The position numbers and the translations under genes are program-made. A stretch of DNA of 64,000 nucleotides from Hydrangea macrophylla (lineage: Eukaryota; Streptophyta; Magnoliopsida; Cornales; Hydrangeaceae), in the NCBI GenBank assembly GCA_033977485.1, contig CM066994.1, positions 25,574,681-25,638,680 of the forward strand, given 5' to 3'. Under the pieces are notes generated by a model. That model was not told where the DNA came from, did not search any database, and was given only the letters and a program-made list of their open reading frames with translations. Shown here piece after piece: positions 34,551 through 44,718 of this stretch (position 1 is its first letter; every line of letters starts with the position of its first letter).

Positions 34551-34577
34551 GTGCCCTTGGGCACGGGCAATTTCTAG
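34551..34577 (+). mobile_element. Helitron 3' terminus (1)
   Basis: A perfect hairpin GTGCCC-TT-GGGCAC (34551-34564) lies nine bases before CTAG (34574-34577), followed by T. A short GC hairpin about ten bases before CTRR at an A|T target is the Helitron 3' end. The last bases, GGGCAATTTCTAG, are shared with the minus-strand terminus at 59959. The matching 5' TC end was not identified. Confidence 0.65.
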
Positions 34578-34586
34578 TTTACATAA

Positions 34587-34588
<2 letters not shown>

Positions 34589-34616
<28 letters not shown>
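34589..34616. repeat. CA microsatellite
   Basis: About 14 AC/CA dinucleotides. Confidence 0.95.
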
Positions 34617-34619
<3 letters not shown>

Positions 34620-34621
<2 letters not shown>

Positions 34622-35982
34622 AAGGACATAATCTTAACTTAAGTGGATCTGTTTGGGGAATACAGGTTGGGAATACATCTTGAGGATACATCAGTGTGCA
34701 TGGGAGAGGTGCCTACTCACTGTGCTAGTGGCACTAGCCTACTCACATCTCCATAACATCATAATTTACTTTTACAGAAAAATAAATTCCAAATAAATCC
34801 ATCAATCCTCCAGGCTCTGAGTCCACACTAGACACTAAAGTTAGCGATTAAGTACCAGCAGCCAATCAACATCCCCATCTTCCAAAAATAGCCATTAACT
34901 ACCAAGGACCCTCCTTATGGGAACCACACAAACATGTTACAAGTGAAAGCTGAAGCATAGTAACGAAGATCAAAAAATGAACCAAGGAAAGTCTTAAGAA
35001 AACCAGATAGGAGAGAAAAAACCCCTTCTTTATAATTCTTCCAGTCACCACAAAACATAGATCCAAAGCAAAACATTATGCCAAATACAGAGAATCAGCC
35101 CAAGCATATTTTAAACACCTTACAGCACTTGAACCTCAACCTCTTGATAGTTAACTCACAAAGAATTAGTCACACACGGTGAAGAACCATTGCAAAATAT
35201 AGCAGACTTTGATCCTGCTACAACCAACAGAGCTTTGCATACTTCCACTGTCACCTCTGAAAGCAAAAGTCATAAGAGACCCATCCCTATAAGTTCAGGA
35301 TAAATACTCAAGATAATCAGTCACACGAACAACGAAATCCCATATAATCACCCGAAAAGAAAACTCACGCGGACACACACGCACACCAAAGGGGAGTAAG
35401 AAGCACTCACAAAATCACCAAGGAAAAAACCCCAAAGAAAACGCACGCCAAAGTCCCAAGCCCACCCCTTTCTTGAAATTGAAATCATAAATTCTAACCC
35501 AATCTTTTTTTTTTCCCAGTTAAGGTTCTATATAGTGTACTTTTTTGGTAGTTGAGCAGGTGTGTGTTTTTTCCCCTTTCAGGCCTTGTGTTTGTTCATA
35601 TTCATGATTGTATTGATTGGTTGAACTGCCAGATATCAAACTCTCCAGGGAAGAAAACCAAAGGCGCTTACTCAACAGGTTTTTACTTCAATTTTACATT
35701 CACTGTACATACTTAAATTTGGTAATTTACTTGAAATCTCACTTATTAGATTCCATTGTGATAGACACAAATTTTCTCTGTAGTATTCGTCATGATATAT
35801 CTATCCATGCATAATAACATGAACAATGAAAACAAATCTTTACTATAGCGTAGTATTGCCGATAATTGTAGTGGCAATTTAGGAGATACCGAATACAAAT
35901 CATGTGGACATTTCACTTTTATTTGAAATATTTCTTTATCGACCACAACAAATGACTTCATATAGCATACAACCTTTCCTAT
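34620..35982. other. Interior of the CACTA/Helitron composite; no gene identified
   Basis: From about 34780 to 35480 the plus strand is A- and C-rich, like the reverse complement of a transcribed untranslated region. Open frames are short and without domains. The stretch lies between two same-strand Helitron 3' ends. Confidence 0.35.
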
Positions 35983-36010
35983 CCCGTGCATAGCACGGGT
36001 TATCAACTAG
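35983..36010 (+). mobile_element. Helitron 3' terminus (2)
   Basis: Hairpin CCCGTGC-ATA-GCACGGG (35983-35999), seven bases, then CTAG (36007-36010) followed by T. It is the canonical Helitron 3' form and in the same orientation as terminus 1, 1.4 kb downstream. Confidence 0.7.
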
Positions 36011-36247
36011 TGAGTCAATGTTTGTGAGAAAGAAATGAACAATTGTTGCCCTACAGATTGAAAACTCAGTACAGTTTCTATTCACAGAAATTAGTAACAT
36101 CTGCTTTCTACTTGCATTATTGTGAATTTTTCCCAATGACAATCTGCGTCCAGGATAATTAATTGTGTACCAAAAATGCAAAGAGTTTGTGCATCGGCTA
36201 TGGACTAATTAATTATGTGTTGTTTCCCATTGACAACCTGTGTCCAG

Positions 36248-36510
36248 GATCAAAAGAAAACAACACCCGTGAAGGAGTCAGGCGTAAAATGACTAGAAGG
36301 GATCGTGTAGAGCTAGAGGATACCATGTTTAAGCTTTCGAAAGACAATCCAATTGGGCACTAGGAGCTTGAGAAGAAGAGGAAGGAAATAGCTCAGGTGA
36401 CATATGAGAGGAAGAAGCAATTGACTAAACTGAGAATCAACGCCGAGAAGGTTGTAGAGAAGAAGTTTGGATCTCAATTAGACATCCTCGATCGTGATAA
36501 GTACTTAGTA
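36248..36510 (+). pseudogene. Captured exon resembling the C-terminus of 60S ribosomal protein L13a, in chimera with an unknown segment
   Basis: After an acceptor TGTGTCCAG (ends 36247) the frame reads REGVRRKMTRRDRVELEDTM and then FKLSKDNPIGH, a TAG at 36361-36363, and [40 protein letters not shown] and ILD. The part after the stop is the highly conserved C-terminal helix of eukaryotic RPL13a (uL13), which extends the protein at the ribosome surface. The part before the stop does not match L13a as I know it, so two sources may be joined. Orientation matches the DUF632 exons. Confidence 0.75.
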
Positions 36511-36797
36511 TTGTTGCAACTTTTTAAAATTGCCCATTTTTATTTGTGAGTTTAGGTTTAGATGGATGAATTCTTTAAATTTTATACTTAGATTTAACTT
36601 GTTGGTGTAGTGAGATATTGTTGGTTAGAGACGTGGATGAACTATGTACTTGTTAGTAATATTACAGATTATTTTGTTATTGTTTGGTATAGATTTGAGC
36701 TTGTTATTTTTGTGTTTAATATGCATAATTATGCTTGTTAATTAGGCGGGAAAAAAAATTGGGGAGCATATGAAATAAATAATTTTTTATTTGTAAT

Positions 36798-37140
36798 TAA
36801 AATTTGTAACGGATATATCCGTTACAAAATCTGTTACTAATTTTAAGCATTTTGGTTATTAGTAACGGATATATCCGTTACTAATCTGTTACAAGCCGTT
36901 TGTATTTTTAAAATAATAATAAAAAAATTGAATATCTATTCGTTACAAAACTAATTTGTAACGGGTATAATCGTTACAAAAATTATATTAGTAACGGGTA
37001 TATCCGTTACTAATATCTGTTAGTAATTAGTAACGGATATATCCGTTACAAATATTCGTTACAAATTTGCAACGCCCTATTTGTAACGGGTATATCCGTT
37101 ACAAATAATTTTTGTAACGGATATTCCCGTTACAAATCGG
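36798..37140. repeat. Right subterminal palindromic array of the CACTA element
   Basis: At least six near-perfect copies of GTAACGGRTATAYCCGTTAC (about 36807, 36862, 36990, 37029, 37085, 37116), each self-complementary. They are separated by spacers such as TTTGTA. The same units occur more sparsely at the left end. Confidence 0.8.
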
Positions 37141-37159
37141 GCCATATGGTGTAGTGAAT

Positions 37160-37318
37160 TTTGAGTTTATTGAGACTATAAATACTTTAGTTACATCTCT
37201 CTAATAGCTTAAGTTTTTAGAGTATATGGTTGTCTACACGTAATCATAGTAGGCGAAGGTCCTATTGTTAAAATATATAGTTATCTAACGTTAATCCTTG
37301 CCATCACCCTAATTTATA
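37160..37318. other. Intergenic sequence with partial repeat at 38639-38695
   Basis: The phrase AATACTTTAGTTA(C/T) ...CTCTAA(T/C)A(G/A)CTTAAG...AGAGTA-ATGG at 37187-37240 recurs at 38639-38695, on the other side of the tandem-unit element, suggesting both flank the same original sequence or a larger repeat. Confidence 0.4.
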
Positions 37319-38602
37319 AAAGGGATATTAGGTCATAGACTCCTTAAAATTAAGTGTATTAGTTAGAAACTCACACGATTTGGCCATATTTTGAAAAGCC
37401 CCTCATTACTTTTTGAATTTGGTGAAAAGCCCCTCGCTGGAGCAGAGAACTACCATAATTCAATCGTTTTTCTTTTAGCCTTTTTGAGTGATTTGTTTTT
37501 TATTTTTTTATTTTTTTATTTGATATATTTCTTCAAGATCTACGCAGCGGATTTGAAAATTGAACAAAAGAAAGCAATTTGGAACTTCAATTTTTTTATT
37601 TTATCCATCAAAACAGATGTTGTTACGAGCCTGACAAAAGTACATGTTCACTGGGTAAGTTCACTCAACCCTGTTCACTTAAGAGCGTCAACTTTAAATC
37701 ACCATAACTCACGCACTTATACCCTTTTTTAGTGATTTTTTATCCTTTGATTTCATGCATTTTTTCGAGATCTACGTAATGAAGTTGAAAATTGTACAAA
37801 AGAAAGTAATTTGGAACCTCATTTTTTTCTGTCAACTTTAAACCACCATAACTCACTCGTTTTTTTTTTTAGCCTTTTTGAGTGATTAATTTTTTGATTT
37901 CATGTATTTCTTTGAGATATATGCAATGAGTTCAAAGTTGTACAAAAGAAATTAATTTAGAACCTCATTTTTTGATTTTATTTGTCAAAACAGATGATGT
38001 TATCTGTTTTGACAAGTCAACTTTAAACTACCATAACTTACTCATTTTTTTAGCCTATTTGAGTGATTTTGTTTTTGATTTCATGTATTTCTTCGAGATT
38101 TACGCAATGACCGGAGTTGAAAATATACAATAGAAAGTAATTTGGAGCCTCATTTTTTTTATTTGTCAAAACAGATAATATTATCTCCAACATTAAACCA
38201 CCACAACTCACTTGTTTTCTTAGCCTTTTTGAGTGACTTTTTTTTATTCTCTATATTTTTTCGAGATCTATGCACCTATGGTGCTAATTTTATGAAAGGA
38301 ATGTGTTTTTGTTATGTTTATGTAAAAAAAAATACAGTTTTTCATATTTGTTTAGTTTTTAGTTTTTTTCCCATAGTATTTCATGGTCAATATTGATCTC
38401 GGTTGATAGATCTCATTTTGCTGATTCTAAAATATTAAATTTTACAAAAAAAAAAAACGAACTTGTAGAAAAAAAGTTTCAGCAATTTGAAGTTGTTTAT
38501 GCATAAAAAGGACCTAATGAATTAAAGAAAAGTAGCATGGGTTTTTTTAGCTTTGAAGGATTTTATTTGAGGGGGCTATGGCAGAAGCCCCCTTCCTCCC
38601 AT
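37319..38602 (+). repeat. Dispersed element built from ~170-bp tandem units (copy B)
   Basis: About five degenerate tandem units (starting near 37440, 37690, 37850, 38020 and 38160), each with CTTTTTGAGTGATTT, TTCGAGATCTACGCAATG, AAAGTAATTTGGAACCTCA and TCAACTTTAAACCACCATAA blocks. The ends (AGGGATATTAGGTCATAGAC, and GGCTATGGCAGAAGCCCCC) match copy A at 6589-7524 in reverse complement. A GTTCACTGGGTAAGTTCACTC segment at 37645-37685 within unit 2 resembles one arm of the foldback MITE at 27936. Confidence 0.75.
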
Positions 38603-38948
38603 GAAAGTCTAGTCATGGGGGCATGCATGTTAAGAACATGAATACTTTAGTTATGCATTCTCTAACAACTTAAGCTTTAAGAGTAGATGGGTGCATGTTA
38701 ACAGCTTTAAAAATTCTGATTTTTCTGTGAAAAGCTTTCGACATTTTGAGCTTTAATTTTACATGAAAGTGGTATAAAATTATTGTTTTGTTCATTTCAA
38801 GTATTGTGCATGTGTTTTTACAAGTACCAAATGCATTTATTTGATTTTCTTATTTTCTGAAAGGAGTTCATCTAACGACTCACAATTCAATATGAATCAA
38901 GACTCACACGTTTGACAAACCTATTCGCAATTTGACAACGATTTATAG
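38603..38948. other. No gene; spacer before the RLP C-terminal piece
   Basis: AT-rich; no RLP text recognised. The missing RLP segment between 31330 and 38949 is not found here. Confidence 0.45.
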
Positions 38949-39493
38949 GTCCAATTCCCACATCCTTGGGGAACCTTACCGCACTTGAATCGTTGGACCT
39001 TTCCCAAAATGAGCCCTCAGGACATATCCCTGAGCAACTAATCCAGCTCACATTTCTTGAAGTTTTTAATGTCTCCCATAACCATCTCACCGGGCCGAAA
39101 CAACGAGGAAATCAATTTGGTACATTCGAAAACAATTCATTTGATGGAAATTCAGGGTTATGTGGAGAACTTTTGTCGAAGAAATGTGGGAATACAGTAG
39201 AATTACAATCACCCACTTCAGCCTTCGAAGATGAGGATTCGGATTTTCCCAGTAAACTAGACTGGATCATCATAAGCTTGGGTTATCTAGGTGGGACAGT
39301 TGTCGGGGTCATTGTTGGGAACATTCTAACCAAGAGATATCATTTTTGGTTCGTTCAAAAATTTGGAAAGTCGCGCCGCCAAAATGGAAAAGTGCGAAAA
39401 AAGGGGGCCAAAGAAACTGAAATTAGAGTAGCCCAAATTTATTCGTGGATTGGCACCCATGTTGACTTTTTTCTAGTTCTTTGTATATCCTAG
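38949..39493 (+). pseudogene. LRR receptor-like protein, C-terminal part
   Basis: The frame reads GPIPTSLGNLTALESLDLSQ, HIPEQLIQLTFLEVFNVSHN and HLTGP-KQRGNQFGTFENNSF, then GNSGLCGELLSKKCGN. These are the last LRRs and C-cap of a Cf-9-type RLP, with KQ where IP is usual. An acidic stretch (FEDEDSDF), a transmembrane helix (IIISLGYLGGTVVGVIVGNI) and a short basic cytoplasmic tail follow, ending at a TAG at 39491-39493. There is no kinase, as expected for an RLP. Distance, strand and class indicate it belongs to the same gene as 29251-31365, but the C-terminal LRRs before it are lost. Confidence 0.85.
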
Positions 39494-39721
39494 GCTTTTG
39501 AGTATATGCAAGTGTCTTTACTTTGTATCTCTATGTAGTGCTTTCTTCATAATCAAACCTTTTTCTTATGCACTTGGACATTAGATATGTCATATACTTT
39601 ATGTGGGTGTATAAATGCACTGGTAGGGGTTAATTTTTCAATTATGAAAAGAGCTATATTCTTTTCAGTTTTTTCATTTTTTTTCGATGAAAATATAGAA
39701 GTAGAATCCTCACAATATTGG
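39494..39721. other. Downstream flank of the RLP piece; no gene
   Basis: T-rich sequence that may include the original 3' UTR. Confidence 0.4.
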
Positions 39722-40430
39722 TGTTGTGCGAGTGGGCACCCCAAGATCAATTCACATTCAAGATAATTCACATGAAACTAATAGCAAGAGGAAGATAGAA
39801 TACGCAACAACAATAATCAACACAAGAAAAGATTTCAACGTGGTTCGACCAAATCATGCCTACATCCACCACCAAGGAACGACTACTCTTTTATTGATCA
39901 ACAATGATTGCAAGCCACTATCAACTCTCACTCTAAACACTTTTCTATGTTCGAATGGACATTTATATTCTAACTCACCTAGTATAAAGCCTCTATCCGG
40001 GCTAACCACTTGAGCTGTCAAGAGCTCCTGCACAAGAGGACATACCGATTACTCTCTCCGTCACCTCTTCGGATTCATCGATTACTCTCCCCTCCACCAA
40101 GGATATACACTATGGCTGTAGCCACCACTTTTATATTTGTTATGAGTTTTCTTTCTCTCTATAGATGTACCAAAATGCCACATATCCCTCACATGGTCAG
40201 CCAAGAGCCACACACCTTTCTTGGTGAGCCAATGGCCACACAAATTATCTCCACCATATATAGGTTCCGATTTATATATAATACATTACCTAATCCTAAT
40301 AGAAGTAGATTACCCACATGGTAAGCCTTTTCCACAAAGAAACTTCCATTGCAAGTAATCTCATACAAATAGAAAGTGTATGTCCTATGGAAACTATCCC
40401 AAATACCTCCCCCACTCAGATTAGGAAAGT
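39722..40430 (-). mobile_element. LTR-like sequence, TGTTGTGCG family (copy 1)
   Basis: On the minus strand this ends ...CACTCGCACAACA, preceded by AACGTGGTTCGACC-type text (39840-39851 inverse) often seen in copia LTR 3' regions. A minus-strand TATA-like ATTATATATAAATC lies around 40270. A related copy starts at 41077. The left (minus-strand 5') end is uncertain, and no primer site follows the CA end. Confidence 0.45.
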
Positions 40431-41076
40431 TGATTCTCGTACATAATCACCGTTTTTGCTCCAGTTGCTTGCTCGGGTGGAGCCTCGCTTGCGCGACACC
40501 CAAGCAAGTGGAATTTCTATCTCCAAAGCTTTACAACCTCGCCCAAGCAGCTCGCTCGAGCTAGATTCTAGTATGAGAAATTTAAGCCAAATTCCAATAG
40601 TTGGTTTTACAGAAATGACCATCCTCATCTACACAATGGCATAGTTATCAAAACTGACCCAAATATTAGCATGGTGGCATGACCAGGTGGATAGGTCGCT
40701 AGTTCAACTGTCGGTTTAATTGACTTGGACCAGATTAATTTAATGGTAATTAAAAATTTAATAATCAAAAAGTTACAAATTTGACTTATAGCAAAATAGA
40801 AGTTCCTTTAAAAAAAATGGTCAGATAATTTGTCCATTCAAATATATACTAAAGTATAACTTTTTTCCCACAATCTAACCATTAGCAATAAAATATGAAG
40901 AATGAAGAAGGTTTGACAATTTTAAAATTCTCACAAAAAGATCAACTATCATGTAATTGTCAACCATTCAGATGAAAAATTTGCAAAATAAGTCTAGCTC
41001 TGATAAAAATATATACACATTGTGCAAGATGTTGATGAACTAGGACACTAATTATACAAAATGGGAATTCGATAAT
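40431..41076. other. No gene recognised
   Basis: A GC-rich patch (40455-40565) contains repeated GCTCGCTCGAGC / GCTTGCGCGACACCC-like motifs. It probably belongs to the neighbouring LTR-like sequence. The remainder is AT-rich. Confidence 0.35.
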
Positions 41077-41640
41077 TGTTGTGCGGAAGAGAGATAATCA
41101 AAGGATCAAAACAATCAAGCAAATTAAGAAATCCAAACCAAGCACAAGGACACAAAATATACGCGGTTTAGCAAATTGCCTAACTGCGAAGGAGGAACCA
41201 ATGAATCCACTATGTGTAATATGGAATATAATCACTAGGTCACTCAATTATCCAAGAAATACTCTTGAAAAACGTCTTTTAAACTAACCAACAAGCTATC
41301 TTTATGCTCTCAATTGTTTCAACAACCTTTACCACCCGATTGGGCCCAAGTACCGGTTGAACCGAAGCTCTACACTCTTACCCAAGTCTCTCTCAAGGAC
41401 CTTGATTTTCTCTCTTGTATCAAGATACTCTTATTCTTCACCATAGCTCCCTGTAGAATACCTTACTAAATCCTAGTAGGAATAGCACTACCTACATGAT
41501 AATTCTTATCCACCAAGAAACCTAAATCCTAGTAGGAGTAAGACTACCCATATAGAAATATTTCTCCACCAAAAAACCTCCCTTGCAAGTAATCCCATAC
41601 AATTAGGAAACCTTCTTGCTTGTCCATAGTTGAAACAAAG
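41077..41640 (-). mobile_element. LTR-like sequence, TGTTGTGCG family (copy 2)
   Basis: Begins TGTTGTGCGGAAGAG and shares with copy 1 the blocks CTAATCCTA(A/G)TAG, ACTACC(C/T)ACATG, CTTGCAAGTAAT(C)C and CATACAA. It has an internal direct duplication of a ~60-bp block (AAATCCTAGTAGGA(A/G)TA, at about 41468 and 41523). Boundaries on the right are estimated. Confidence 0.45.
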
Positions 41641-42688
41641 TACTTCAACAATAATTGAAATTTGGCCGTGTTGCACAGGTCATAGTTCAACCGATCGAGT
41701 CTCACAGACCAACCCGGGTATCTTCCTTCTGGTCATATATTCAACCCCATATAGATTTAGCGTTCGGTTTAGGTTTTCTCCAGTCAGTGATTACTATGCA
41801 CAATGGTAGATTAAGCATTTCTTCCTTGAAATCTCTAAACTAAACCTCGAAGATTGATCAACTAAATTATCCTTCTTTGTTTTCTATGATGGAAGAAGGG
41901 AGGCAGAGGAAGAGATGAGGGATGCATTTCCCCTTCAGGCCCACAAATTTCAATCTGTCCAAAAGTGGATGAGTTGTGTGAAAGAAAAGGTTTCTCTAAT
42001 CTTTTGACATTTTAGTTTGTCATTCAATAACATCTTAGTAATGTTAGGGTATAATAGTAAAATACCCAATACTCCATCCTCTCCTTCCTTCCAATTTAAC
42101 CAGACATAATGAGGGAAGACCTCTCCTTCCTTTCCCTAGGGATACCTATTCCATCCCTCCATTCTTCCCTTCATTCCACTTTTTCCAACATCTTTCCAAA
42201 CATAGCATAAGGATAAAACTTTTGTTTGTTTTCGGTTTCGAACAAAAACGATGAGAAAAATAGGAAGAAAAGGAAATAGTAACTAAAATATCAGACATTT
42301 TGAGTTGTGTGAGTTACATGATCCCTTCTTTTTTCCTTAAGTTGCAACTACTATCTATATATTTTTAGTGCCATTCAAGCATTGATTTAAACAAAAGCTA
42401 AAACAAGAGAGAATTACTTTTCTTTTTCTTTTTCTGAGTAAAAACGTAAACCAAAGTGAGCCTAATAGTTATGGTAACCGTATTTACATTTTGTTGGTTT
42501 TTTTTTTTTTTTTTTTTTGTTTTTTTTTGGTCTTATAGTTCTATTCAACTCCTTTACATCATAGGGAACAAGAAAGATCTAAATTGCCCATATATTTTTT
42601 AAATACTCTAATTAAATCCTAATATATCTTCAAAACAACAATAGTAAATCATAGTATAATACAATTAAAGTAGTCATATCAGAAGCAT
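41641..42688. other. No gene recognised
   Basis: Short frames only. A T-run lies at about 42494-42530. Confidence 0.45.
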
Positions 42689-42697
42689 ATATAAATA

Positions 42698-42948
42698 GGA
42701 GAATTCTTCTGTACACCCAAGTGGTTTGGGTGTACCCACAACAAAATGGTTTTAGTAAAAAATGATTGTTCTCGATAAAGAACATTTGTTCCATGATAAG
42801 AAACATTTGTTCCCATCAAATCACCCAAAACAAATGAAATGTTTCAGATCGCGGAACAAATATTTCTAATCGAGAACAATCAATTCACACTCAAAATCAC
42901 TATGTTGTAGGTACACCCAAACAATTTTGGTGTACCGAAGAATTTTCC
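42698..42948. mobile_element. Mutator-like MITE
   Basis: The left end GGAGAATTCTTCTGTACACC and the inverse of the right end GGAAAATTCTTCGGTACACC form ~20-bp terminal inverted repeats, extended by AAGTGGTTTGGGTGTAC pairing. The flanks ATATAAATA (42689-42697) and ATATAAATG (42949-42957) match at 8 of 9 bases, as expected for a 9-bp MULE target duplication. It contains no coding capacity. Confidence 0.75.
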
Positions 42949-42957
42949 ATATAAATG

Positions 42958-44020
42958 AACACGCATGAGTTTCTCATTAAATACATCGACCCATTTACAT
43001 TTTAATTTCAGTGAAGTCAAAATAAAATTCAAATTACGAGAATTCACAAAGAAACCTATAAGAATGAGATGAGGAGAGAGAAGAGTCAATATTAAATGCA
43101 ATTGGATACATGCCATATCTATAATGTACTAATATATTTGAATGTTGTGGTATAATTAGTAAAAGAATGCTATTAATTAGTGATACCATGTGATCACCGA
43201 ATCTATTGCATTCAATACATTTTCACGAGAGAGAAAATAATACATGACCATAATACAGAGAGAGAGAGAATTCTGACTGGAGAAAACAATACACCACTAA
43301 TTAACCAAATAAAGGAAAATGTTTTCCCTTTTTCTCTCACAAAATCCAAGAACCAAACAAAGCTAAATGGTTTTCCATGCAATAACAGGAGCTATCATCA
43401 ATTAACGTCATTGTACTGGTATAACTGTTGAAACATTTGAGAACCAAATCTTAGTTATAAATTCAGAAGCATATCATTATCTGTAGAGGAAAATAGGTAA
43501 AATGGGTCATATGTAAGAGTAACGCTATGCTTCTCAAATTCGAATTCAAAATTTGGTTCTCAAATGTTTTGTTGTGCCATTTGTCGTGACATGTGATACC
43601 ACCGACCACTAACACAACATGTGATACAACATCAAAATCAGATTTGGCAAAGCTCAACATTATTCTATAAATAGGATGAGGTTATTCAATGAGACCTTTA
43701 CAACTCATCATTACGTAGACGTGATGTGACACTCCAATCACCAAGGGTCATGTATCTTCAAAAAATAAGGGTACATGACAAGTAGTGAAGGCATGACATA
43801 TTGCTTAGAGTCAGCAATTACTTTGTCAGATCTGCTAAAAAAAATGGGCACATAGACCCATATAATCCAAGTGGCACACCATGTCAGCAGGATAACTTGA
43901 TGTGACAGTCTCACACAATAGTTCTCCAATTTTAGGCCAAAACACAGAAAAGTGTTGATTGGCATGAGAAATTATTTTGTGGAACCTAACACCAAGTTGT
44001 CAAACTAACGTGGGGGTAAC
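42958..44020. other. No gene recognised
   Basis: Around 43515-43570 the phrase AGAGTAACGCTATGCTTCTCAA and AAATTTGGTTCTCAAATG resembles the ends of the TAATGCTATGC foldback MITEs, but I could not pair it with a right end. The rest is featureless. Confidence 0.4.
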
Positions 44021-44718
44021 TGTCACACCCCCACTTTTGGACAACCTAAGTATTCAATCAAGAACATATCTAGACTAATATTCAATCGCCCAAAATTCGG
44101 AAATGAATTATCAGCCCATCCAATAGAGAGAATTATTGAAAACGAGTTTCCTTTAAAATTATGTCTATAGGCTTTATTGAGCAAAACTAACTCATGAAGA
44201 TAACTGTTTTCCAAACACTTCTATTTAAGATTACAATAAATTTTCTTAAAAAATCAATTTACAATTATAATAGGAATGCATTCTTTACAAAATCTTGGAT
44301 AAAGCTACTACACACGTACCAATACCTAACATACTGATACCTCTATACATGATCTCAAATAATGGCCCACAATGCCCAAAAAAAATACATGAAGTACAAC
44401 ATCATAACATAAACTATCATCTATAGACTTATTTGTAAACTAAATAATAAAATCTTCAATCTTCCACACATATACCAGCTCCACCAGAAATCAACTAAAA
44501 CTGCATAATATATCCGACTACGCTCTACAAAGAAACACCCGAATACCTAACACACTCAGGTCAGTATACTTATACTAGTATAAGTCAATCCAAAAAATGT
44601 AGAAACCGTCTTAGGGATCCACTAGGTCCCACAGACTTCTAATCACATAGAAATAAATGTACAATGTATACTATGAGATAAGAACATTAGTTCCACACTC
44701 ATATCGGGACAGAAAGTT
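44021..44718 (-). mobile_element. Truncated Tekay-like gypsy LTR
   Basis: TGTCACACCCCCAC at 44021 is the reverse complement of the GGGGTGTGACA end typical of Tekay/Del LTRs. The minus strand also contains the ACTGACCTGAGTGTGTTAGG segment usual in the middle of such LTRs. No primer site lies to the left, so it is a solo or 3' LTR. It is interrupted at 44718/44719 by the plus-strand LTR. Confidence 0.5.

Larger units (their letters stand above)
31374..37156 (+). mobile_element. CACTA transposon carrying host exons (5783 bp)
   Basis: Perfect terminal inverted repeats CACTACACCATATGG at 31374 and CCATATGGTGTAGTG ending at 37156. Both sides are flanked by the 3-bp duplication AAT (31371-31373 and 37157-37159), the CACTA target size. 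Subterminal regions are packed with GTAACGGRTATAYCCGTTAC palindromes. No transposase text is seen, so it must have moved in trans. The interior contains exons resembling two identifiable host genes, plus unidentified exon-like pieces and Helitron ends. It lies in the gap between the two RLP pieces. Confidence 0.88.

Noticed and set aside
36798..37140. Possible CRISPR-like array of ~20-bp repeats
   Set aside because: Repeats are palindromic, spacers are themselves repetitive and variable in length, the genome is plant, and the array sits exactly at a CACTA end.
29251..39493. RLP as a functional gene with a large intron holding the transposons
   Set aside because: Two frameshifts, missing C-terminal LRRs and island domain, and no plausible splice sites bridging the text lost after about 31330.
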